From the NCBI GenBank assembly GCA_011523545.1, contig WTGN01000048.1, positions 1-50,304 on the forward strand: a DNA stretch of 50,304 bases, written 5' to 3'. The position numbers and the translations under genes were made by a program. Of this stretch, positions 6,296 to 15,560 are shown in pieces. The notes under the pieces are model-generated. The model was given only the letters and a program-made list of their open reading frames with translations. It was not told where the DNA came from and searched no databases. This DNA is from Chloroflexota bacterium. Its GTDB lineage: Bacteria; Chloroflexota; Anaerolineae; Aggregatilineales; Phototrophicaceae. Positions within the stretch are counted from its first letter, which is position 1; the number at the start of each line of letters is the position of its first letter.

Positions 6296-6754
6296 TCAGC
6301 GCTCTTTCAAAGCGCGCTCGATCTGCCGATTGGCGTCGCGTTTGGCCAGGTCGGCGCGTTTGTCGTAGCGCCGCTTGCCGCGGGCGACGCCGATCTCGAC
6401 TTTGGCCCGTCCGCGCTCCAGGTAGACTTGCAGCGGGATGGCGGTCATGCCGCTCTCGCGGATATTGCTGATGATGCGATTGATTTCCCGCTTGTGCAGG
6501 AGCAATTTGCGCGGCCGCCGCGGGTCGGTATGCCCGAACATACTTGCCTCTTTGTAAGGCGCGATATGCGTGTTCATCAGCCATAGCTCGCCCTCTTGCT
6601 CTTGCACGAAACCATCGCCGATATTTATATTGTGGTTGCGGATGGATTTTATCTCCGAGCCAAGCAGCACCAGACCGGCATCATAGCGGTCCTTGACCAG
6701 GTAGTCCCGGCGCGCTTTGCGGTTTTTGCTGATTACTTTTCTTCCGGCGCTCAT
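6296..6754 (-). CDS. smpB: SsrA-binding protein SmpB
   Basis: A 152-residue SmpB, which carries tmRNA to stalled ribosomes for trans-translation. Diagnostic stretches are NRKARRDYLV at the start, GLVLLGSEIKSIR, an oligonucleotide-binding fold with NTHIAPYKEAS, and a basic C-terminal tail (GKRRYDKRADLAKRDANRQI) that mimics the codon-anticodon interaction. Length and termini are normal. No ssrA gene is seen in the window. It shares strand with the TPR/membrane protein gene upstream and trpS downstream. Confidence 0.95.
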   Translation of the reverse strand: MSAGRKVISKNRKARRDYLVKDRYDAGLVLLGSEIKSIRNHNINIGDGFVQEQEGELWLMNTHIAPYKEASMFGHTDPRRPRKLLLHKREINRIISNIRESGMTAIPLQVYLERGRAKVEIGVARGKRRYDKRADLAKRDANRQIERALKER

Positions 6755-6827
6755 GATGGGTTAGGAACAGCAGCACAATTATCCAAGCCGCAACAAGCCG
6801 CTAGGATACTGCTGCCGGGCGCCAGAT

Positions 6828-7880
6828 TCAAGGCAGAGGCTGCCAGGCGCGCTGATAATCCCTGTCTTTAATCTCGTTGTTGGCGAATTGGGCGATAATG
6901 CTCCGCGCTACACCGACGATGCGCAAGCTGGCGGCCGGATCGTCGCAATTGAGCAGGCCGACAGCCACTGCCTCAACACCTTCAGGCAGGTCATCGGCGA
7001 GAGGGACTACCGAGGTCAACACCGTTTGGAGGCGCGCGTTTAATTCCGGTCCCGGTATGGCGCATACATGGATGACCAGCGTGGCGCCCAATTCGGTTGA
7101 GCGAGCGTCAATCTGTGCCTGGTCAATTTCAAACTCGTCATTTGCGGCCGAAACAAGGCCGAGGAAGGTGGCGACTTCCTCCGCATCCAGCTCGGGCGGC
7201 GCCTCGGTTACTGATGGCGTAGTGGCGGCGGGCGACAGCACGACGGCGGTCGATGCTGGCGACAACTCCGCACCAGCTTCGGCCGTCGCAGCTACCGTGG
7301 GGATCGCAGTTGCGGCGCTGTCGGCGTCGCCTTCGGATGCGCCCGGCTCGCTGGTTGGCCCTGAGACGACGACCACTTGCGGTTCCGGCGTCTGCAAGAT
7401 CTCCGAGATTAACGAGGACAAATCAACAGCGCCGGATAGAAGCAAGCCGCCACCGATGATGACGGCAATCAGGATGCCTATCAACAGCACCCGAGCTAGC
7501 GATGACGAGCCTTCAGCCTCATCTTCCGCCACCGGCTTCAAGCTCTCCCAATCATCAATGTTGTAATCGCTTGGGCCCTGAGCCGCGCCGAGCGCGCTCG
7601 CCTCAAGCGCAACGAGGTCAGGATCCTTCAACTGCGCCTCAAGGACATCGGCCTTCAGTTCACGCGCGCCGGGATATTGCGGATCGAGATCCAGAACGCG
7701 TTCGAGCGCCGCCTGGCCCAGGCCGGTATCGCGCAGCGCATGGGTATAAACCCACCAGAGGTGGACGTTGTTTGCATCCTCTTCCAGCAGTGGCGCCAGC
7801 AGCTCTTGCGCCGCTTCGAGTTCTTCGTTCTCTACCAACGTATATGCCTGCTGGAGAAGCGAGGCGCTTGTGTCGCTCAT
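6828..7880 (-). CDS. TPR-containing single-pass membrane protein of unknown function
   Basis: A 350-residue protein. Residues 1-100 form helical TPR-like repeats (QAYTLVENEELEAAQELLAPLL; LERVLDLDPQYPGAR). A transmembrane helix occupies about 130-150 (VLLIGILIAVIIGGGLLLSG). Then comes a Ser/Thr/Ala/Pro-rich linker (about 165-235) and a folded C-terminal domain (about 240-350) without a recognised family. The N-terminal TPR part is most likely cytoplasmic and the C-terminal domain outside. The C-terminal segment includes cysteines in VIHVCAIPG and LLNCDDPA that could pair. It lies between tRNA-Leu and smpB on the same strand. I do not recognise a function; the layout suggests an envelope adaptor or sensor. 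Confidence 0.7.
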   Translation of the reverse strand: MSDTSASLLQQAYTLVENEELEAAQELLAPLLEEDANNVHLWWVYTHALRDTGLGQAALERVLDLDPQYPGARELKADVLEAQLKDPDLVALEASALGAAQGPSDYNIDDWESLKPVAEDEAEGSSSLARVLLIGILIAVIIGGGLLLSGAVDLSSLISEILQTPEPQVVVVSGPTSEPGASEGDADSAATAIPTVAATAEAGAELSPASTAVVLSPAATTPSVTEAPPELDAEEVATFLGLVSAANDEFEIDQAQIDARSTELGATLVIHVCAIPGPELNARLQTVLTSVVPLADDLPEGVEAVAVGLLNCDDPAASLRIVGVARSIIAQFANNEIKDRDYQRAWQPLP

Positions 7881-8023
7881 GATTTGCCTTCAGTTTGCGC
7901 CGGTGACGCGAGCAATTACTTGGCACAGCAATGCCTCAGCATCGTCATTCTCGTTGTGACAAGCTGAAGCTATCATTGCTATCGCTTATTTGCAGTCTAC
8001 AACTGCTCAAATATCGGCGCAAC

Positions 8024-8049
8024 AAAAAAGCCCACCAACCGCGGCGAGC
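8024..8049 (-). terminator. Rho-independent terminator after tRNA-Leu
   Basis: Minus strand: GCTCGCC (8043-8049) pairs with GGTGGGC (8030-8036) through seven pairs, including two G-U wobbles, around a 6-base loop. Six T residues follow (8024-8029). It starts 10 bases beyond the tRNA 3' end. Confidence 0.7.
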
Positions 8050-8059
8050 TTGTTTGCGT

Positions 8060-8141
8060 TGCCCTGAAGAGGACTCGAACCTCCACCCTGTTAAGGACAC
8101 GGCCCTCAACCGTGCGCGTCTGCCAGTTCCGCCATCAGGGC
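8060..8141 (-). tRNA. tRNA-Leu (GAG anticodon)
   Basis: An 82-nt class II tRNA on the minus strand with the long variable arm of tRNA-Leu. GCCCTGA (8135-8141) pairs with TCAGGGC. The D arm is TGGCGGAACTGGCAGACGC. The anticodon stem CACGG/CCGTG encloses TTGAGGG, giving anticodon GAG for CUC codons. GTTCGAGTC marks the T arm. The discriminator is A, and CCA is not encoded. Confidence 0.93.
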
Positions 8142-8215
8142 TTGGAATGCCACCAAGTATAAGATCTCCCCGCAAAATGTCAATGCCTCGCGGCGCGCGG
8201 CGCGGCTAATTCATC

Positions 8216-8244
8216 TTGAGCAAGCGGGCTTCCTGCCGTATTAT
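8216..8244 (+). promoter_or_regulatory. Promoter of the plsX-fabF-trmFO-hflX operon
   Basis: TTGAGC (8216-8221), a 17-base spacer, and TATTAT (8239-8244). They lie about 45 bases upstream of the plsX ATG and divergently from tRNA-Leu. Confidence 0.6.
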
Positions 8245-8289
8245 ATGTCGCCAGTCTAATTGTGAGAGCTCTTGGAAGGTCTGCGCTTG

Positions 8290-9288
8290 ATGCACATTGC
8301 CCTTGATGCGATGGGAACCGACAATCGCCCGCTCAGCGATATTGCTGGCGCCGTCCTGGCCGCCAAGGAATTTGGCGATACCATCGTCCTGGTAGGGGAC
8401 AAGCGCCGGATCGAATCGGAACTCAAGCATCACGATGTCGACAGCGGCAAAGTAGAGATCCTCCATGCGCCGGACGACATTGCGATGGACGAAAAACCGA
8501 CTGACGTGCTCAAGATGGAGGCGTCCACATCCATTCATGTCGCGCTCGACGCGGTAAAGAATGGTGATGTTGATGCCTTCGTGACCATGGGCAACACCGG
8601 CGCGGTGCATGCGCTGGCAACGTTGAAGACGCTGCGCCGCATCCCGGGGGTCAAGCGCCCGGTTCTCTCGGCGCTGTTCACGGTCAATAATCACCGCATG
8701 ATATTTCTTGATGTCGGCGCCAACACCGATGTCAAGCCGGAATGGGTGCCGCAATTCGCGGTCATGGGCAGCATTTACGCCGAGCTCGTCATGCGTTGCA
8801 GCAAACCGCGCATTGCCCTGCTCTCCAATGGCGCCGAAGACATCAAAGGCAACCTGCTGATACGGGAAGCGGCTGACCTGCTCCGCCGCGGCAAGATGAA
8901 CTTCGTCGGCAACGTGGAGCCGGTGCAGCTTATGACTTCGGTCGCCGATGTGATCGTCATGGATGGCTTCGTCGGCAATATCGTGCTCAAAATGTTCGAA
9001 GCCACCACGCATTACGTGGCGACCCTCATTCGGCAAGAATTCCGCAATGACGCCGTGTCCATGCTGGGCGGCGCCCTGGCGAGGCCGGCTTTCAATCGCA
9101 TCAGGCGCCGAGTAGACACATCGGAAATCGGCGGCGCGCCTCTCCTGGGTGTGAACGGTGTTGTCATTATTGGGCACGGGGGCAATTCCGCCATCGGCAT
9201 CAAGAACGCCATTCAGCAAGCGCGAACCGCCGTGCGCGAAAATGTCATCAGCGCGATACGCAGCGGCATCGCCCAGGAGACGGTCTAA
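8290..9288 (+). CDS. plsX: Phosphate acyltransferase PlsX
   Basis: A 332-residue PlsX, which converts acyl-ACP and phosphate to acyl-phosphate for glycerolipid synthesis. The N-terminus MHIALDAMGTDNRP, the central GNTGAVHALA, and the C-terminal GGAPLLGVNGVVIIGHGGNS are family signatures. The ATG at 8290 is preferred over an in-frame TTG at 8272 because the family begins M(R/H)IALDAMG. GGAAGG lies upstream at somewhat long spacing. It is first in an operon with fabF 16 bases downstream, a logical pairing because both use ACP substrates. The ACP gene itself is at 25845-26081. Confidence 0.94.
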   Translation: MHIALDAMGTDNRPLSDIAGAVLAAKEFGDTIVLVGDKRRIESELKHHDVDSGKVEILHAPDDIAMDEKPTDVLKMEASTSIHVALDAVKNGDVDAFVTMGNTGAVHALATLKTLRRIPGVKRPVLSALFTVNNHRMIFLDVGANTDVKPEWVPQFAVMGSIYAELVMRCSKPRIALLSNGAEDIKGNLLIREAADLLRRGKMNFVGNVEPVQLMTSVADVIVMDGFVGNIVLKMFEATTHYVATLIRQEFRNDAVSMLGGALARPAFNRIRRRVDTSEIGGAPLLGVNGVVIIGHGGNSAIGIKNAIQQARTAVRENVISAIRSGIAQETV

Positions 9289-9304
9289 TTCGGAGCAGCC
9301 CGAC

Positions 9305-10567
9305 ATGGAGTTAATGCGCAACGGTCGCAAGCGGGTGGTCATCTCCGGCTTGGGCGTCGTCTCGCCCTTGGGCGAAAAAGATGAATTTTGGGACAATATC
9401 GAGGCTGGCAAGTCCGGCATTCGCAAGCTCCAAAATATCGAAGCCGAGCACTTGAATGTGCGTATCGGCGCCGAAGTGCTTGGCTTTGACTCGTCCAGAT
9501 ATATCCCGCCCAAACAAGCTCGCCGCATGGGCAGAGCGACGCAATTCGCCATCGCGGCCGCTGTCATGGCCGTTGAGGATGCCGGCTTGAGCATCGACGA
9601 GGTCAGCGAGAATGGGCAGCGTGTCGCGACAATCATCGGCACCACGCTGGGCAGCTATGAAGTAGGCGAATCCGGCATACGGGATTGGCGGGATTCCGGC
9701 TACAAACGAGCCAATCCAATGAGCATTGTGAACGCCCTGCCGAACATGCCCGGGCATTATGTCAGCAAAATGATGAATGCTGTCGGGCCGCTGGTCACGC
9801 CGTCGGTCGCCTGCGCCACCGGCATCCAGGCGGTCGGCGAAGCAAGCGATTTGATCCGGCTGGGGAAATCCGACATGGTGATCGCCGGCGCGGTTGACGC
9901 GGTCATGTTCGATTATATCTTGGCCGGCTTCAGCGCCACGCGCGCCCTGACGCGGCAGCACAACGACACGCCGGAACAAGCCAGCCGGCCCTTTGACGCT
10001 GATCGCTCGGGCTTCGTGCTTGGGGAAGGCGGCGCGGTTTTCATCGTGGAAAGCCTGGAACAAGCCCGCCAGCGTGATGCGAAAATCTATGCCGAAGTGC
10101 TCGGATACGCGGCGTCGTCCGATGCCTATCACGTGGCCGCACCTGATCCGGCAGGCGGCGGCGCCAAACGCGCGATGCAATGGACGCTGGATGACGCCAA
10201 GGTTCATCCGTCAGAGGTCGAATACATCAACGCGCACGGATCATCAACCGTGGCCAACGACGCGATCGAAACGGCGGCGGTCAAACATGTCTTCGGCGAA
10301 GCGGCTTACAACATCCCGGTGACCTCAACCAAGGGCATGATCGGGCACGCCATGGCCGGCTGCGGTTCATTGGAAATTGCGGCCTGCTTGATGACGCTGG
10401 AACGCGAGGTGCTCCACCCGACGGTGAACTACGATAGGCCCGACCCGGCCTGTGATCTCGACTACGTGCCGAATGTGGCGCGGCCCGTCCCCGGCATTCG
10501 CACGGTGATGTCCAACAGCTTCGGCCTGGGCGGTCAAAACGCCTCGATCCTGCTGCGCGGAATCTAG
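9305..10567 (+). CDS. fabF: Beta-ketoacyl-[acyl-carrier-protein] synthase II (FabF)
   Basis: A 420-residue condensing enzyme elongating acyl-ACP with malonyl-ACP. RVVISGLGVVSPLG opens the fold. The catalytic cysteine is C170 in SVACATGIQAVG, and the two histidines are in INAHGSSTVAND and KGMIGHAMAGCGS, with the conserved lysine before the latter. The C-terminus ends with the normal NSFGLGGQNAS. Start choice lies between 9305 and an in-frame ATG at 9314; both suit the family, and GGAG precedes each. It lies between plsX and trmFO with 15-16 base gaps, so it is almost certainly co-transcribed. Confidence 0.93.
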   Translation: MELMRNGRKRVVISGLGVVSPLGEKDEFWDNIEAGKSGIRKLQNIEAEHLNVRIGAEVLGFDSSRYIPPKQARRMGRATQFAIAAAVMAVEDAGLSIDEVSENGQRVATIIGTTLGSYEVGESGIRDWRDSGYKRANPMSIVNALPNMPGHYVSKMMNAVGPLVTPSVACATGIQAVGEASDLIRLGKSDMVIAGAVDAVMFDYILAGFSATRALTRQHNDTPEQASRPFDADRSGFVLGEGGAVFIVESLEQARQRDAKIYAEVLGYAASSDAYHVAAPDPAGGGAKRAMQWTLDDAKVHPSEVEYINAHGSSTVANDAIETAAVKHVFGEAAYNIPVTSTKGMIGHAMAGCGSLEIAACLMTLEREVLHPTVNYDRPDPACDLDYVPNVARPVPGIRTVMSNSFGLGGQNASILLRGI

Positions 10568-10582
10568 CAATTTGGATGTGAA

Positions 10583-11956
10583 ATGTCTCGATCAATTACG
10601 GTAATCGGCGGCGGGCTGGCGGGCAGTGAAGCGGCCTGGCAACTGGCTCAGCGCGGGCACCATGTCCTGCTGTACGAAATGCGCCCGGCCAAATCGACGG
10701 GCGCGCATGTAAGCCACCGGCTTGCCGAGCTCGTCTGCAGCAATTCGCTGGGCTCCAACCTGCCCGATCGCGCCACCGGCATTCTGCAGTACGAAGTGAA
10801 AATGCTGGGTTCGCTGCTTATGCGCTGTGCGGAAGAGACGGCGGTGCCGGCCGGCGGCGCCCTGGCGGTTGATCGAGCGCGCTTCGCTGAACGGGTCACT
10901 GCTTGCATTCATGAGCATTCAAATATAGACGTCCTGCGTGAAGAAGTTAGGGAACTGCCGCTGGACCGGCCGGCCATCGTCGCGACCGGTCCCTTGACTT
11001 CGCCGGCCTTGGCCGCGGAAATTGCCCGGCTGACTGGCGAAGAATATCTCTACTTCTACGATGCGATTTCGCCCATTGTCCGCGCCGGCAGCATCGAAAT
11101 GAGCCGGGCATTTCAGGGCAATCGTTATGGCCGCGGCGAAGACAGCGCGGGCGATTACATCAATTGCCCGCTGGAGAAAGACGAGTACGGCCGCTTTGTG
11201 CAAGCGCTAAAGGAAGCCGCGACAATTGAATTGCGGGATTTCGAGCGGGAAGACCCCAACTTCTTTGAGGGCTGCGTCCCAATCGAAGCCTTGGCGAAAC
11301 GCGGCGATGATACGCTGGCTTATGGCCCCATGCGCCCGGTCGGTTTGACCAATCCGCATACCGGCCGCCGACCCTACGCCGTCGTCCAGCTTCGGCAAGA
11401 CGATTACTCCGGCAGCCTCTACAATATTGTTGGCTTTCAAACCAATATCCGCTGGGGACGGCAGCGAGAAATCTTGCGACTGATTCCCGGTTTAGAGGCG
11501 GCTGAGTTCATTCGCATGGGCCAGATGCATCGCAACACTTTTTTGAACGCGCCCGCCCTGCTCCATCCCACCATGCGCTTCCGCCGCGCGGCTCAGCTCT
11601 ATTTCGCCGGCCAGATCACCGGCGTCGAAGGCTACGTCGGCAATATCGCGACTGGCCTCGTCGCCGCTCTCAATCTTTCTCGGCAGCTCAACGGCTTGAG
11701 CGAATGGGTCCCGCCGGCCGATACAATGCTCGGCGCATTGTGCTATTATGTGACCGGTACGGAAGCGAAACATTTCCAACCGATGAAAGCCAACCTGGGC
11801 ATATTGCCGCCGCTGGGGACAAAGATCCGCAACAAGCGGGCGCGCAAAGCCGCCTATGCCGAGCGGGCAAATTCATCCATGGCGGCCGCGCTTGACGGCC
11901 TGGATGACGCCCTCATTGAGCAACGGCGCGTCCAATCAGAGCATGAGCCTGTATGA
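10583..11956 (+). CDS. trmFO: Methylenetetrahydrofolate--tRNA-(uracil-5-)-methyltransferase TrmFO
   Basis: A 457-residue flavoprotein that makes ribothymidine at tRNA position 54 using methylenetetrahydrofolate and FADH2. The FAD-binding [18 protein letters not shown] begins at residue 5. YEMRP and [13 protein letters not shown] follow, and [20 protein letters not shown] and [16 protein letters not shown] are TrmFO/Gid hallmarks. Its stop overlaps the hflX start by 4 bases (ATGA), showing translational coupling. The presence of TrmFO rather than the SAM-dependent TrmA fits a Gram-positive or Chloroflexota-type genome. Confidence 0.95.
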   Translation: MSRSITVIGGGLAGSEAAWQLAQRGHHVLLYEMRPAKSTGAHVSHRLAELVCSNSLGSNLPDRATGILQYEVKMLGSLLMRCAEETAVPAGGALAVDRARFAERVTACIHEHSNIDVLREEVRELPLDRPAIVATGPLTSPALAAEIARLTGEEYLYFYDAISPIVRAGSIEMSRAFQGNRYGRGEDSAGDYINCPLEKDEYGRFVQALKEAATIELRDFEREDPNFFEGCVPIEALAKRGDDTLAYGPMRPVGLTNPHTGRRPYAVVQLRQDDYSGSLYNIVGFQTNIRWGRQREILRLIPGLEAAEFIRMGQMHRNTFLNAPALLHPTMRFRRAAQLYFAGQITGVEGYVGNIATGLVAALNLSRQLNGLSEWVPPADTMLGALCYYVTGTEAKHFQPMKANLGILPPLGTKIRNKRARKAAYAERANSSMAAALDGLDDALIEQRRVQSEHEPV

Positions 11957-13275
11957 ATCATTTCCAAGTTGAGAACAGCGCCGAAGCGGAGCGCGGATAT
12001 CTGGTGGGGCTCGCCCTAAAGCAGGGACGTCCCTTGCTGTCCATTGAAGACTCGCTCGCAGAATTGGCCCTCTTGGCCGAGACGGCCGGCATTCGCGTGG
12101 TCGGGCAAACGCAGCAGCATATCCGACAGATCAATCCCAAAACCCTCATCGGCTCGGGCAAACTGCGTGAGATCCTCGATGATGTCGCGCACTGCGAAGC
12201 AGCCGTCGTCATCTTTGATGAAGAACTGTCGCCGCGGCATCAGCGGGAGCTCGAGAAGCAGCTGGGCGAGTCGGTGCGTTTGCTCGATCGCTCGGCGCTC
12301 ATTCTCGACATTTTTGCTCAGCATGCGAGGACGAGCGAGGGCGCTTTGCAGGTTGAGCTGGCGCAATACGAATACCGGCTGCCGCGCCTCACCCGGCAAT
12401 GGACGCATCTTGCGCGTCAAGCGGGTGGCGGCGGCGCGCGCGGCGGCTCCGGCGGCGTCGGCCTGCGCGGACCGGGCGAGACGCAGTTGGAAGCTGATCG
12501 GCGCGAAATCACGCGCAAGATCACCAAGTTGAAGAGCGATCTCGAGCATGTTCGGGCCCATCGCCATCTGCATCGCCAGCGGCGCCAGAATTCAGGCTTG
12601 CCTATGGTGGCTCTGGTGGGATACACCAATGCTGGCAAATCGACCTTGATCAACGCGTTGACCGACGCTGACGTGTACGCGGCCGACCAGTTGTTCGCGA
12701 CGCTGGATCCAACCACGCGGCGCCTGCAACTGCCCGACCGCCGCGAGTTGCTCATCAGCGATACAGTCGGTTTTATCCAGAAGCTGCCGACCACGCTGAT
12801 CGCGGCATTTCACGCCACCTTGGAAGAAGTGACCGAAGCCGATCTGCTGCTGCATGTCGTCGACGTCAGCCATCCAAACGCCGCCCAGCATATCGAGGCG
12901 GTCGAAGACACGCTGGCCGAAATCGACGCCTCCGGCATGCCGCGCATTCTGGCGCTAAACAAGGTAGACCTGCTGGCAGGACCGCTGCCTGAATTTGACC
13001 TTGTCGACATGTACCAGGGTATGGTGGCGATTTCCGCCGCCCAGGGCCATGGACTGGACGAATTGCTGGCGGCAATGCGGGCCGTGCTCGATAGGCAAAT
13101 GACATCGCTCGAAGTCGTCATTCCCTACCAAACCGGCCAGGTTTATTCCGATTTGTACGACAAGGGCTATATCCAATCGGAGCAAGCCGATGATGTCGGC
13201 TGGCGGCTGACGCTGCGTCTGCCGCAATCGCATCGCGGCAGTTACAGTCGCTTTGCTGTATTGGAAGGCGAGTAA
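11953..13275 (+). CDS. hflX: Ribosome-associated GTPase HflX
   Basis: A 440-residue OBG-HflX family GTPase that rescues or splits stalled ribosomes. The N-terminal HflX domain (residues 1-200) contains the glycine-rich linker [13 protein letters not shown], followed by [14 protein letters not shown] motifs are intact: [14 protein letters not shown] (G1), DPTTRRL region (G2), [10 protein letters not shown] (G3) and LNKVDLL (G4). The final about 70 residues form a C-terminal domain ([18 protein letters not shown]). It is the last gene of the plsX operon, and its start overlaps the trmFO stop. Confidence 0.95.
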   Translation: MNHFQVENSAEAERGYLVGLALKQGRPLLSIEDSLAELALLAETAGIRVVGQTQQHIRQINPKTLIGSGKLREILDDVAHCEAAVVIFDEELSPRHQRELEKQLGESVRLLDRSALILDIFAQHARTSEGALQVELAQYEYRLPRLTRQWTHLARQAGGGGARGGSGGVGLRGPGETQLEADRREITRKITKLKSDLEHVRAHRHLHRQRRQNSGLPMVALVGYTNAGKSTLINALTDADVYAADQLFATLDPTTRRLQLPDRRELLISDTVGFIQKLPTTLIAAFHATLEEVTEADLLLHVVDVSHPNAAQHIEAVEDTLAEIDASGMPRILALNKVDLLAGPLPEFDLVDMYQGMVAISAAQGHGLDELLAAMRAVLDRQMTSLEVVIPYQTGQVYSDLYDKGYIQSEQADDVGWRLTLRLPQSHRGSYSRFAVLEGE

Positions 13276-13317
13276 GGGGCGGTTTTCTGCGGCCTCATCA
13301 CCGGCCAGTTTCACCAG

Positions 13318-14286
13318 CTAGTACGGCAGTTGTACCCAATAGAATTCAGGCCGATAGCGGCTGTGCAGGAACAGGCGCATGTCATCCGACAAGGTGATCG
13401 CCAGCGGCGCTGGAAGGTCGGAGAAGACGACCATCTCCACATCTTGATTGCCGCAGCCGCCGTCCTGGCACTGGGCGGGGTCAACGCGCCCGATCACGCC
13501 GCGCGTGCCCAAAGCGTAAGAGAAATAGAGCCAGCCGTCGGCGCCCATGGCGATGTTGGATGTGTTCTGCAACCCGGAAACGAGCGGCTGCAAGTCAGTA
13601 AACTCTCCGTCAGCATCCAGTTCAAAATATTCGATGCCACGTCTTGCGCTGCCGCCGTTTGCGACGTAAAAGAGGCTGCCCTGGCGCGCGATGCCCGTTG
13701 GGGCGCGCAGCCCGTTGACCGCTGTCCGCGGTTCACCCCGCGTCGGCACCTGCAGAATCGAATTTGAGCGGGTATCGCTAATGAGGAAACTCTCGTCGTC
13801 CAGGCGCGCGATGCCCCAGGGCGCGGCTAATTCCGCCGCTACACTTATTGGCGCGGCGCGGCGCTCATCCACCTTCCACAGATTGCCGGTTTCCGCATCA
13901 GGCACCCAGAGATCAAAGCCGGACTCGGTCTCCTCGGCGATGAGACTGCTGCCATTGCGGACGCCAAATACAAATGTGACGGTATCGCCGCTGCGATCGT
14001 CGATTTTGTATATCGTCCAGTCGCCATTGCAAACTGTGTAGATGGCGTCATCGAACCAGACGATGCCATTCGGCCGCTGTACATTGCCGACCATCAACTC
14101 CAGGTCAGCCTGCAGGAATGGGCTCTCCAGCTTGCTGATTTGAGCGTCGCCGTCGACCGCTGCGTCGTTATCGCTGGCGGCAGACGGCGGATCATCACCG
14201 TTGGGTTGGCGCGAAGCCGGCGTCGTCTCCTGCGCATAAATGAAACCGGCGAAGACTAAAGGGAATAGCAGGGCGAAGATGCGCAT
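13318..14286 (-). CDS. Secreted NHL/SMP-30-like beta-propeller protein
   Basis: A 322-residue protein with a Sec signal peptide (MRIFALLFPLVFAGFIYAQ). A low-complexity acidic linker follows (about 20-50), then a six-bladed-propeller-like domain. Repeating blades are visible: RPNGIVWFDDAIYTV, APWGIARLDDESFLISD, APTGIARQGSLFYVAN and NTSNIAMGADGWLYFSYA. The start at 14286 is chosen over an in-frame 14460 start because it yields the signal peptide and has AGGA at 8 bases. CQDGGCGN may form a disulfide. Ligand or enzymatic role is unknown; calcium-dependent lactonase-like or adhesive functions occur in the superfamily. It converges with hflX (42 bases). Confidence 0.7.
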   Translation of the reverse strand: MRIFALLFPLVFAGFIYAQETTPASRQPNGDDPPSAASDNDAAVDGDAQISKLESPFLQADLELMVGNVQRPNGIVWFDDAIYTVCNGDWTIYKIDDRSGDTVTFVFGVRNGSSLIAEETESGFDLWVPDAETGNLWKVDERRAAPISVAAELAAPWGIARLDDESFLISDTRSNSILQVPTRGEPRTAVNGLRAPTGIARQGSLFYVANGGSARRGIEYFELDADGEFTDLQPLVSGLQNTSNIAMGADGWLYFSYALGTRGVIGRVDPAQCQDGGCGNQDVEMVVFSDLPAPLAITLSDDMRLFLHSRYRPEFYWVQLPY

Positions 14287-14444
14287 TGAGCAGTCCTGTG
14301 GCGAACGGTTTCCACGAGCTAGACAACCGGTCCATTGAGATGTAACGACGGCGCATTCTACAACAGTTGGAAGCAGACCTCTAGCGGCAGGGCATCGAAC
14401 AAGGGGCATGCCGCTCCTATTCGATTTGACGTTCAAGTGAATAG

Positions 14445-14450
14445 TATAAT
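14445..14450 (+). promoter_or_regulatory. -10 element for the RNA methyltransferase gene
   Basis: A perfect TATAAT sits 40 bases before the ATG at 14490. A TTGACG at 14426-14431 is only 13 bases away, too close for a standard -35, so the upstream element is uncertain. The box argues against the in-frame GTG at 14451 as the start codon. Confidence 0.5.
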
Positions 14451-14489
14451 GTGGGCGCATTTATTGAAGCCATCACGACGCAAAACGGT

Positions 14490-15527
14490 ATGACGCCAGA
14501 ATATGAAGCGGAAGTGATCCCGGGCCTGGAACCATTCGCCATGGATGAGATTCGAGGCCGCTTGCAGTCGCAAGTCCTCGGCCTCCAACATAGTCGCGCG
14601 GGTTTCCTCCGCTTTCGTTGTGGCGGTGAGCCAGCCCGGCTGCATTCACTCCGTTCCGTGATCGCGCTGTATCGCATACATAAGTTCGATATTCCGCGTC
14701 CAAAAGCCCTGCTAGGCCATCAGCACTTTAGTCGCTTGCTCAAGATAATGGCGGAAAACGCCCAGCTTTTCCCGCGCCGGCCGCGGACAATGGGCATCGG
14801 CGCGGCGGGCTCAAGATCGTCGGTGATGAGCCGCTTGCATGAAGAGCTGGCGGCAGCTTTGCGCTTGGAATGCACCAGCGACAAAGGCGAGTTGTACCTT
14901 CGGATTCTGCCGAACCGGGACAAGCGCTGCTGGGAAGTCCTGGCGCGGACAACACTTCAGCCGCTCTCCAAACGGGATTATCGCCTGAAGGACATGCCGG
15001 GCTCGCTTAACGCCACGGTCGCCTATGCCATGACGCAAGTCAATCCAACGGGAGACAATGCGGCGGTTATCAATCTTTGCAGCGGATCATCCACCATACT
15101 CATTGAGCACGCGCTGCAGCGCCCGGGCGGTCGGCTGCTGGCGATAGACAAGCATCCGGCGATGATCATTGCGGGCCGCCGGAATAGCGCCGCTAGCGGA
15201 GCCAGCCCTGGCATTCATCATCTGCGCGCCGATGCAACAAGGACGCCGCTGCCGCCCGCGACAGCAGACCGGCTCTATGCCGATTTGCCCTTTGGCAACC
15301 TGGTCGGCTCCCATGATGACAACCGGCTGCTGTATCCGGCGGTTTTGCAGGAGGCGGCTCGGTTGGCGCGCCCGGGGGCGGCATTTGTCGTCTTGACGCA
15401 TGAGATCGCTTTGATGCGCGATAGCCTGCGCGGTTCGCCCTGGGAGGCAGTCAGCGAAAGCCGGGTAAACCTGCGCGGTCTGCATCCCTGTTTATTTGTG
15501 CTCAGGCGAAACTCAGCTAGGATATAG
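14490..15527 (+). CDS. THUMP/RlmL-Trm14-like RNA methyltransferase
   Basis: A 345-residue protein resembling SAM-dependent RNA N2-guanine methyltransferases. The N-terminal part (MTPEYEAEVIPGLEPFAMDEI) matches the start of RlmL/Trm14-type proteins with a THUMP-like region. The C-terminal Rossmann domain shows VINLCSGSSTILIEHAL (SAM motif I), RLLAIDKHPAMIIAGRRN (motif II) and YADLPFGNLVG, in which DLPFG stands where the family has the N/DPPFG catalytic motif. Target RNA (tRNA or 23S rRNA) is not determinable. It is followed 33 bases later by the G5 lipoprotein gene. Confidence 0.75.
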   Translation: MTPEYEAEVIPGLEPFAMDEIRGRLQSQVLGLQHSRAGFLRFRCGGEPARLHSLRSVIALYRIHKFDIPRPKALLGHQHFSRLLKIMAENAQLFPRRPRTMGIGAAGSRSSVMSRLHEELAAALRLECTSDKGELYLRILPNRDKRCWEVLARTTLQPLSKRDYRLKDMPGSLNATVAYAMTQVNPTGDNAAVINLCSGSSTILIEHALQRPGGRLLAIDKHPAMIIAGRRNSAASGASPGIHHLRADATRTPLPPATADRLYADLPFGNLVGSHDDNRLLYPAVLQEAARLARPGAAFVVLTHEIALMRDSLRGSPWEAVSESRVNLRGLHPCLFVLRRNSARI

Positions 15528-15560
15528 ATTAACCCGGGCGCGAATCCATGAAGGCTTCAA

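Noticed and set aside
8206..9645. 479-codon open frame on the minus strand opposite plsX and fabF
   Set aside because: It is fully antisense to two clearly recognised genes, has no family features, and long antisense frames are common in GC-rich coding DNA.
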